Notes under the pieces: model-generated
The model's input: the letters and a program-made list of their open reading frames with translations, nothing else
Databases searched by the model: none
What the model was told of the DNA's origin: nothing
Program-made: the position numbers and the translations under genes
Shown here: positions 55,774-64,000 of the stretch, one piece after another
Position numbering within the stretch: position 1 is the stretch's first letter
Layout: each line of letters opens with the position of its first letter
NCBI GenBank assembly: GCA_951394405.1
Contig: OX596344.1
Span: forward strand, 620,001 to 684,000
DNA from: Coprinellus micaceus
Lineage: Eukaryota > Basidiomycota > Agaricomycetes > Agaricales > Psathyrellaceae
Direction: 5' to 3'
Length of the DNA: 64,000 nucleotides

Positions 55774-56458
55774 TGACGAGGAAGGCAAGCAAAATAGCAA
55801 TTTTGACAGGCCAAAGAGGATGGCGCCCTCGGCAAACGCCGAACTTTGCTTTGTTCACTGAATCGCTTCGACACCTATTTCAACCCGCTTTGACCAGACC
55901 CACCACCATCCCCCGATGATCCCGCATGGAGGAAGCGCCGCGGACTCTGGGCTGCCCTACACCTCCCACTGGCATCGCGCAATCAACCCAGACCTCTCAG
56001 TGACTGTGTTGACACCACTTTTTCAGTTCAGAATTTTGATGCTTTGTCTGGGGGATGTTGTCTTTGAACGACAAGGATTCGGGGAGAACCGACTTAGGTT
56101 TCCTTCATAATGGCGATTACTTGGCAGAACTTAGTTTTGATAGACGATCCTCCCTTCAAGAGCGCCGTCTCCAAGCGCAGCAGACACACCCTCTCTGGCA
56201 ACAGCAGCGCTTTGTTTCTATGGGAAAGAAAACACAACGCTAATGGGTCTTGCTTTGGCCACCTACCGCCCCATATGGCAACATGAAGCGCAATTTCCAT
56301 GTCTAGGCGACAATGGACACCTGCATCCCTTTGTCAGGTCGCGTGGCTTTACTTCCGTCGAGGATCGTTTCGACAACGGATCAGCTTTGATTACCTTGGT
56401 TCCCGATAGGTCCCACGAGGCCACACAAAGGGGCCATTATGCGATTGTGCCACCGGGG

Positions 56459-56465
56459 TATAAAT
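56459..56465 (+). promoter_or_regulatory. TATA box of GH16 copy 3
   Basis: TATAAAT in CCGGGGTATAAATGC, about 185 nt upstream of the ATG at 56647, followed by a strongly pyrimidine-rich leader (56490-56540), typical of highly expressed fungal genes. Confidence 0.5.
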
Positions 56466-56646
56466 GCACCCTATCCTGGATACTGAAATTTTCATCCCCT
56501 CCCCCTCTTCTCCCCTCTTCTCCCCCTCACGTCCTCCCCTTCTAGCGTCTGTGACGCCCTAAAGTCCTTCGGTTGCCGACTTTACCGTGATCCTCTATCC
56601 CCAGCCTATTCTTCACGCAACCTACGACTTGACGTCTTTTTTCACG

Positions 56647-57740
56647 ATGCACTCTCTACCGGCTTTCTTTATTTGCTTCGCCGCGTTCCTCACGCTCTTT
56701 AGCTCGCTCTTTTCATTCGTCGATGCCGCCGCCACACCTCTGGCGTATAAGATCTCCCAGGATGTCAAGGGGGAGGGATTCCTCGATGCTTTCAACTTTG
56801 AGAGTATCTCCGATCCTACACATGGTCGAGTGTCAGTATCTATTAAGCCCACTGTGACATTTCGCGTACTGACTGAACTTTAGGAACTACGTCAACCGCG
56901 ACACCGCGCTGCGCAATAACTACACCTTCGGCGCTGGCGAGACCTTCATCCTCCGCCCTGACACCGTCAATGTCCTCAAGCCCGATGGACCCGGCCGTGA
57001 TTCTGTTCGCCTCATCTCCAAGCAGAACTACAACAACCACGTCGCTGTGTTCGATATCCGACACATGCCCCAAGGCTGCGGCACCTGGCCCGCCGTCTGG
57101 GAAGTCGACCCCACCAACTGGCCGAACGGAGGTGAACTCGATATCCTGGAGGGTGCGAACGACAACGGACCCAACGCCGCCACCCTCCACACCAGCCCTG
57201 GCTGTACGATGCCCGGTGCTCGCGGCGGCATGCTTGGGAAGCAGATCGAGGAGAACTGTGATGCCAACGTCAACAACAACGTCGGCTGCCCTGTTAGGTT
57301 CGACTCCGACCTGAGCTATGGGCCGAAGTTTAACAACAACGGCGGAGGATGGTATGCCATTGAGCGTTCTCCTGCTGGTATTAAGGTCTGGTTCTGGTCC
57401 CGCAACGACCCCAACACTCCTCACGAAATCTGCGGTGGCCTGAAGAACGTCCGTCCTGACACTTGGGTACGTTCCTCTTTCAGAACTTGCTCATAACAAA
57501 TACTGACACCTCATATAGGGAACCCCCAACGCCTTCTTCCCCGACAACACCTGCAGTATGGAGAAGCATTTCGGCGCCCACAACATCGTCATTAACTTGA
57601 CACTGTGTGGCGATTGGGCTGGCAACACCTTCGGTATCGACGGATGCCCTGGCAACTGCGTCGACCTCGTCAACAACAACCCCGAGGCTTTCCAGAATGC
57701 CTATTTCGACTTCGCCTCCATGCGTGTTTACCTCCCATAG
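56647..57740 (+). CDS. secreted GH16 endo-1,3(4)-beta-glucanase, copy 3 (intron-poor)
   Basis: Three exons (56647-56831, 56884-57466, 57519-57740) encode 329 residues. The hydrophobic N-terminus MHSLPAFFICFAAFLTLFSS is a signal peptide. Motifs run [40 protein letters not shown], catalytic GELDILEGANDNGP (near 57130), [78 protein letters not shown] and FDFASMRVYLP. It keeps only two of the introns found in the other three copies. Compared with copies 1 and 2 it is closer to the Lam16A sequence and has a clean, continuous core, so it is the best candidate for the housekeeping laminarinase. Confidence 0.92.
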
Positions 57741-58901
57741 ACGCTTTGCTGACCCCCTCTTCGTTCACGATCACGATCCATCACGATTTATGGCCTGCCT
57801 TGATGGCACGTCCTTTACGCTCCTTATAGACACATCTTATTGTACCATAGGACTCTGGTTATGATAATGCAAATCGACCAAATAGACGCCTTCCTGCACT
57901 GCACCCTGTAGGCGCTTGCAAAGTGGCGTTAACTAGGTGGTGACGTCTCACAGAACAAACAGTGCACGGTTAATCCCGATCTTAGCGATTCTTTGATTGG
58001 TCCCCTCATCTTCTCTCTAACTGCGACAACGATGTCGGGAGCATGGATTCCGTCTTGCTTTGACTTCCTGCTTCACCGCACCCAATCCCCACAGCCATAA
58101 TGATTCATTCGCGAGAATTGTGATGTCGCACATGGGTACGTCTTCGGTTCGGATTTTCCGTTAATTATTGCAGTTCGTCCGCGGGAGAGAATACGGCGAT
58201 GACAGGGCGGGGTGTCGTAAATAACGTCCCCTCTTGACTGTCTACTTGTCCTGTTCATCCAACCCAACCTGATAGATGGCAAGAGTTAGCTCACCGGACT
58301 TGGCAGGAATCGAAGCTATTTACTTCTAACCGACTACGGCCTCGCAACGTTACACTGGTTTCTCTAGATCTCTCACCGGTCTGAGCCCCGCCACTTGGTA
58401 AGTGGTGCCTCTATCTGCTTCTCGCGGATGAAGACACCCCAGGAGGCTGGGCAGTGGAGCAGTCGCCAGTCAAGGTTCCCTGAGTCTCTTTTATCCGGGA
58501 CTCCCGACGCCCAGCGGCTTTATGGAAGCGCCTTCCCATACTCCAGATGCCATCCCAACCTGAAACAGCCTTTTCGGACCACCTTCCTTGATCCCGTTCA
58601 ACGGATGTTGCAACCGATCGCGGGCGCTTCTTGACCAATGATGCTGTGGGCGCCCAGTTACCCGATTGCTCGATTTTGTCGGCATCGTGGAACGTCGTGC
58701 AGCTTCTTGATGTCGATGGTGAGGCTGTTCCTGGTCGTATTTTGCTTCCCAGACAAGGCCAAGTGTTTTCATGGGTGGATATATATATATATCAATCAGA
58801 GGATATCGAACGCGATTACGACCCGAATAACTTGCACCACGACCACCCCCTTCTCTCTTTCCATTCCCCACATTCCTTGGACTGGCTGACCCGCATTCGA
58901 T
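57741..58901. other. intergenic between GH16 copies 3 and 4
   Basis: No gene recognised. A short TA microsatellite (ATATATATATATAT, about 58781-58794) lies about 110 nt before the start of copy 4 and may serve as its TATA region. A weak tRNA-like B-box at 58300 is treated among the rejected items. Confidence 0.4.
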
Positions 58902-60285
58902 ATGCGATCCACGACAGTCTTTACCTTACTCTCGCTCGTTTCTGCTTCCCTGGCTGGAACCTACAACCGAAGATTACGAACAGCCGGCGAGGGGTTCTAC
59001 GAGGACTTCACATTTGAGGCGATTCCTGACCCTACCCATGGTCGAGTGTACGTACCACAGTCCCTTTCCCAAGGACTACGGCTTAACGGGGTGTTACAGT
59101 AATTATGTCAACAGAGAAACCGCAGAGCGCTTCAACCTGACATTTGGGGGCGGCGAAACCTTCATCCTCCGGAGCGACCATAACACCCCATTGGATCCAG
59201 CTGGCCCTGGTCGAAGCTCCGTTCGTCTCAAGTCAGTGATGCAATATGTGAACCACGTAGCAGTGTAGGTATTTCGGCTCTGCTCACCCCGTCTACCTCT
59301 AATCGCGGTTCCTTTCCCTCCCATTAGTTTCGACATTCGACACATGCCTGAGGGATGTGGGTACGTATTCCCGTTGTACTGCCATGCGTGTCGATGCTTG
59401 GATTGCTCATGGGGCCCCTGGTATAGGACCTGGCCCGCAGTCTGGGAAGTCGGCGACAACTGGCCTCATAAGGGGGAAATCGACATTCTGGAGGGCGTTA
59501 ACGACAAAGGGCCGAACGCTGTGACTCTCCACACCAACGAAGGTAGGTTACCTTGCAACCTAGTTTGGAGTCACCCTGCATCTCTGAACCCAAATCCCAG
59601 GTTGCATGATGCTTAGAGACCGACAGGGCCAGCGAACGTAAGCCTGGAATCGGAATTTGTCCTGAAGTCAGTTAACCCATGATATTCGGTGATTTAGGGA
59701 CTCGGTCGTCGTCGAGGAGAACTGCGACGTTGCGGCCAAGGGCAATGTCGGCTGCCCCACCAGGCTTGGGGACGCAAAGAGCTACGGGAGTCCCTTCAAC
59801 GCAAATGGCGGTGGACACTATGCAGTAGAGCGATCTCCACAGTTCATCAAGGTCTGGTTCTGGCCAAGAGGGGACCCAGCACTTCCAGAGGATGCGGCGA
59901 AAGGTGCCAAGGTCGTAAACACGGATGCTTGGGTGAGTGCTCCGGTCTGTTCAAAGCTAAAGATCCAGTTGAACTGATCCTGGACTCGGAACGGGCGTCT
60001 AGGGAGAGCCGGCTGCATTCTTCCCGGCGAACAACTGCAACATCGATGAGAAGTTCGGGCCTCAAAACATTATCATCAACTTGACCTTCTGTATGTCGTC
60101 CAACCCGATCTGCGACAGAGACCCCCCCAGACTAACATATCTTTCTCCAAGGTGGTGACTGGGCTGGCAGCGTCTTCAACCAGGATGGGTGCCCAGGCGA
60201 CTGCATCGCCCACGTGAACGGCAACCCTGGTGCATTCCAAAATGCCTTCTTCGACTTCGCAAGTATCAGCACGTACCTCCCCTAA
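58902..60285 (+). CDS. secreted GH16 endo-1,3(4)-beta-glucanase, copy 4
   Basis: Starts [20 protein letters not shown], a signal peptide, then [10 protein letters not shown]. About seven introns follow, after HGRV, NHVAV, EGCG, TNE, GQRT, DAW and LTFC. Motifs: [51 protein letters not shown] with LEGVND (near 59480), [73 protein letters not shown] and [11 protein letters not shown]. Catalytic Glu pair present. It lies in tandem 1.2 kb downstream of copy 3 but shares its intron pattern with copies 1 and 2. It is convergent with the membrane protein gene at 60472, only 186 bp apart. Confidence 0.9.
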
Positions 60286-60471
60286 TTTGCATCGTGATGC
60301 CTCAGAAGGGCCAACCTTCCCAACAATGGCGAACTCGGACCGGCTTCTTCACCACCATCGATGATCTGCATTGGAGTGTACGTTGGACATTAGGCTTCCT
60401 GTAACTTATTCTTAACTGTTATTGTACGGAAAGCATGGGTATAAACGCATTTTAAACGGCTTGACGTTACC

Positions 60472-61466
60472 TCAGGCCTCAAGATCGCTTTCGGCTTTCT
60501 CAGACTGTACAGCGGGGGATTCTTTCCTCCTCTGCCCTAGATGGACCCGGAGCTTTATCAGTCCCCAGACGATCACGAACACGATGGCCTGCCCCACAGC
60601 AATTCCAACGATGTACGCAGCAACCAGCTTCCCTTGCTCCTTCGGGTCCAGAAAGTTGTACGCTGTAGCGAAATGGTCAGAGGCGGCGTATGATGGAAAC
60701 CAGAGGATGCAGCTCACGATAGAAGTGTTGTGTGTGGTACGTGATGTATGCAACACCGACATAGCCGGCCAGAATGAGGATGGTTACTGGAAGGTCTATC
60801 CATCGAAGCGGCCCGACGTTAGTGAGAGCGAGTTCGAAGACACAAAAGAAGCTGTTCAGCGCGTGCTTTGCGATGTTGGAGTATGCTGAATGGGGAATTA
60901 ATGTCATTTCGTTGAAAGCTAGAAGCGTTTGCGTACAGGAGAATGAGGTCGAGAACGAGTCGGATCCTCCCAACAATGCCCAGTATACGACGGTGACGAT
61001 GATGGCTAAGGAAGCCTTGTCAGTACCGTTCAATGTGACAGTCAGAGCACTCACGAAATGTAGCAATGGTCGCGTAGAGAAGCACGTGGAGGTACTGTAG
61101 GACCTTTGGCCACCGCTGAAGAGGGTAGCTCGCCATCGATTCGTCTCCCCCACACTTCTTTATCGACTGAGCGAAAGCGTATGTTTGCACACCAGATGCG
61201 AACATATACGCGCAAATGCCGACAAACGTCAGGTTGGTGAAGAACGAGAAGTACCTTCAGGTGGATAAGCATCAGCTGTAGAACACGCCGCAAGGTGATA
61301 CGCACGATTCAGCACCTCCATGGACACCCTGCCATATCAGCGTCGCGAGAAGTGTGGCAAGCGTGAAGACTGCAAAGAGGAGCCTCAATCCGGCAAGAAC
61401 GATAGGCTTGAAGAGGTACGAAGTGACGAGCTCATGCTTCGGGTCGAATGTTGTCGGGTCCGTCAT
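60472..61466 (-). CDS. FAR-17a/AIG1-like six-span membrane protein
   Basis: The minus strand encodes several exons. They run from MTDPTTFDPKHELVTSYLF and LRLLFAVFTLATLLATLIW through RYFSFFTNLTFVGICAYMF, LQYLHVLLYATIATF, ASLAIIVTVVYWALL, IAKHALNSFFCVFEL, LPVTILILAGYVGVAYITYH and LVAAYIVGIAVGQAIVFVIV. The charged tail ends SEKAESDLEA at 60472. The number of hydrophobic segments and the TNLTF and KHALN motifs fit the FAR-17a/AIG1 family. In the animal members AIG1 and ADTRP, a conserved Thr and His act in hydrolysis of fatty-acid esters of hydroxy fatty acids. The corresponding Thr and His appear to be present here. Exon borders were not all resolved. Localisation is expected to be endoplasmic reticulum or plasma membrane. 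Confidence 0.78.
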
Positions 61467-63659
61467 CGCTAGGTCGTTCGCGGGACGTCACCCCGAAGGT
61501 AACCCGGACGCCTGGCTGGCTGGTGTGAGTGGATGGTGGGGGAAGGAAAGAAAGGACGTCGGCCTCCTTGTCGTGCGAGTTATATATGTTCCTTGATTGA
61601 GCTTGAGATTGATTGGTTCCCTGGCATGTCTCCACCCCGCAGAAATAGAACTTGACAGGAAGCCTGTTCGGGACTGAATACACCAACGTCACTCGTCCCC
61701 CTGCAGCTCCCTCGCCAATCCAAGATCCAACACGTGTGACCCGTTCCTGCACCACATGAACTACTGCGCCTCTGGAAGCATCGGGGCTGTCAGCGGGTCA
61801 CAAAACCTCGGGGGCTAAGCCAAAGTTTATCAGTTGGTACATATACTCCAGTGTAATTGAAGTACGTACCGACCACCAACCCCCCTCGTCATCTGAGAGT
61901 GCGACACGGTCGTCAAGACAGAGTGGGGCGGGCGAGAATCTATCGTCGCTCTCCGGTCTCGAGTCAACTGTGGGGAAACAAGAAATGGGATCCATCATTC
62001 CGTGATTGCCAATGGAACGCCGGTTGCAGTGATGATGAGGAGATGATCGATTCCAGGGTTGTCGCGTGACTCTCGGACCCCGATCGAAAACTCAGGTGGC
62101 ATGGGCGCTTGTTTTTTGGGACCGCATGCTACCCATAGTCCTGGGAAGGATGTTGTAGGGTCATCCCCACCCCATCTTCGTATGAAAAACGGCCCAGCTA
62201 TTAGTGCTCCCCCACATCGGACGCCCCCAGATCCTGCCAGAACCCTGAATCCCCTCTGAGCCTTCATGCTCAACTTGTTCTTGGACCCCAATTAAGTAGC
62301 AAATGGAGATCGTCCCGGATCTATGTGTGTTTCTTGGCCAAGGATCCCTCGTCGGGGTCTGCGTATTTTATCCGGGTTGATTTCCCAGAGACGAGGGCTC
62401 AGATCATGAAAGCTCGCCTTGAACTGGATGCCTAGGGAGGATAGCTTGTCAATGGAAGGTTCATCTGTACGGGCTCACGACACTGGCGTATCTATGGCGC
62501 CACCGTGACTCCAAGAAAACTTTTTCTGGTAGCGCGTAACTGTAACTTTGACCGACTGCCAGAACCTCGGTGTTTTCCTGAGGCACCTGAGATTAAACCT
62601 CCATAGGAAGGGGAATAAGAGAGATCCTGGATATAGCTGACCCAGCGTCCCAAATTTCAAGTCGAGAAATTTATGGGAAAGTGCGCGACGAATGAGTTTT
62701 GGACCTGTTCCAACTTGAGAAGTCGGAGGTCGACTATCCGTTCATATTCCCGACTGAACCTCGACAATGAGCAGCGCAACGACGTTCTCTTGTCATATGG
62801 AAGAGGAGAACTGGAGTGAGGGGTCGAACAACCCCCCTCCCTTTCTTAGCGGTGGTGAAAGAGAGAGAGAGAGACGAAGGTTGAACTCGCTGAGCGCTGC
62901 GCGTCGAAAATAGTTCTCACGGCTTGTTCTGGCTGATAGGCGCCCAAACTTAGGGGCTTCCATCGATCAGTGGGACCCTGGTTACACAACCATACTCTGA
63001 GTCTAACAATCGAGGATGTCCTCCAACAGGCCTTCAAAGCCCACCCACTCCTAAAGCCCCCATAAGGCCAGAACAGGGGAGATTCGAGCCAACAAAGCCC
63101 CACTGGAATAACCGGACTCTGGACCCCGGCTATAGCTAGGTAAAATCCGCGTCGTTTAGCGTGAGTACCCTCTCGAGGCTGCCCAAAGTCCTTGGGCGCC
63201 TATTACTATGTCTTGTCTCTTCATTGGCCCGCTCAACAGGGGCAAAATCCCCCAATTAAATGCCGAATTGATGCCGTGCCTTAAGATAGCCCAGGACCCC
63301 TCTAGAGCCGCCGAACTCGTTCTTGACCTGATTCCAGCCCATTCAAGACCGACTAACGTACGGTCTATTCAATAAAGAGATGTGACTTTCCAGTTTCATC
63401 ACATTCTGTAGTCTCATGACATTCAACCCTCAGGTGGTCAAGGTCATGAGGCTGGGTATGTCCAGACCACGGCCATGGTAGTCGCGCTCTGACCCCGAGC
63501 CTTTATATCTGGGTTCGAAGCCAACCATGGAATCCCCACATTCGACCACCCACTTCTTCTGACCATCGTCGCTTCCGCCTGCACACCAGGCCTACTACCG
63601 TTTCGAGTCCGCGCCCGGCCCACTACCCCACCAGCTCCACCATCTCTACCATCTCTACC
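61467..63659. other. 2.2-kb gene-free stretch
   Basis: No coding frame, element or RNA gene recognised. A short GA microsatellite (about 62860-62875) lies here. The last few hundred bases should hold the promoter of the COX8-like gene. Confidence 0.4.
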
Positions 63660-64000
63660 ATGTCGTCCCTTGCTACTGTTGGCTTGAGGAGCGCTCGTCC
63701 TGCTCTGAAGAACGTCAGGACCGTCGGACGTCGCTACGCACACGCAGATCCCAACTACGTATGTGGTGCTCTTCTCTTCTCATTTCTCCACACCGACGTC
63801 TCTTGATCAGAACATGCCCTTCAACTACACAACGACAAGCCGGAGAGCCTTCGCCATCAAGGCCGGTGCCTTCATGGGCTTCGGATTCGCGATCCCCTTC
63901 GTTGCCATCTGGTGGGGCTGGTGAGTACCGTCGACCATCTACATCCTCCTCCGATTCTAACTGGGACTCTAGGAACCGCCCCGGAGGACTCAACAACCCT
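63660..64000 (+). CDS. COX8: cytochrome c oxidase subunit of the COX8/COX7C family, 3' end beyond window
   Basis: Exons 63660-63758, 63811-63920 and 63973-64000 (open at the window edge) give 79 residues so far. MSSLATVGLRSARPALKN with RRYAHADPNY is a mitochondrial presequence. NMPFNYTTTSRRAFAIKAG and FMGFGFAIPFVAIWWGW form the conserved PF-x-V-like segment and the single inner-membrane span with GFA-x-PF, characteristic of yeast Cox8 and animal COX7C. NRPGGLNNP is the start of the tail. The product is a small nuclear-encoded subunit of respiratory complex IV. Intron 2 has a CTAACT branch site. The stop codon lies just outside the window. Confidence 0.88.

Noticed and set aside
58300..58365. 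tRNA-like sequence with GCTTCGATTCC on the minus strand and an A-box-like stretch upstream
   Set aside because: The T-stem does not pair (ATAGC against CCTGC), no acceptor stem was found and the anticodon arm is not formed. At most an old tRNA relic.

Overview
The window is nuclear DNA of a basidiomycete fungus, most likely an agaricomycete. The genes carry many short introns (about 48-61 nt, GT..AG, with CTAAT/CTGAC-like branch sites). Five loci belong to the agaricomycete type of NACHT NTPase, and four GH16 glucanases resemble the Phanerochaete Lam16A type. DUF6533 and FAR-17a/AIG1-like membrane proteins are also present, and some tRNA genes carry introns. All calls come from reading the sequence; no database search was run.

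Layout. 0-14 kb is gene-poor and decayed. It holds one NACHT gene (A, 2.3-5.8 kb) split by a 689-bp inverted-repeat element, a solo N-terminal NACHT relic (10.25 kb), and degenerate coiled-coil gene relics that recur as direct repeats about 4 kb apart. 14-21 kb holds a tRNA-Glu, a DUF4140/DUF4139 (MuiA-like) gene, a DUF6533-type membrane protein gene and a secreted GH16 glucanase gene. 21.5-37.3 kb is a tandem array of four NACHT genes (B, C, D, E), all on the minus strand. The last exon of B is cut by a 1.07-kb element with terminal inverted repeats. 40-46 kb holds two small Cys/His-rich protein genes, a cluster of intron-bearing tRNA-Lys genes and copies, and a divergent actin gene. 46-64 kb is gene-dense: GH16, a TypA/BipA GTPase with a mitochondrial-type leader, a zinc-finger-like nuclear protein, a single-span membrane protein, tRNA-Glu, two more GH16 genes, a FAR-17a/AIG1-like membrane protein, and a COX8/COX7C subunit that runs off the window end.

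The NACHT family is the main accessory feature. Every copy has a variable N-terminal exon, a phase-1 intron at the same position, a conserved NACHT/winged-helix exon, and a separate last exon with a C-H-x-x-C...C-x-x-C motif. The core is conserved while the N-termini range from disordered proline-rich stretches to membrane anchors. This is the pattern expected of fungal NLR-like receptors, with transposon hits and a solo N-terminal fragment recording birth and death of copies. The four GH16 genes suggest a second expanding family acting outside the cell on beta-1,3/1,6-glucan.
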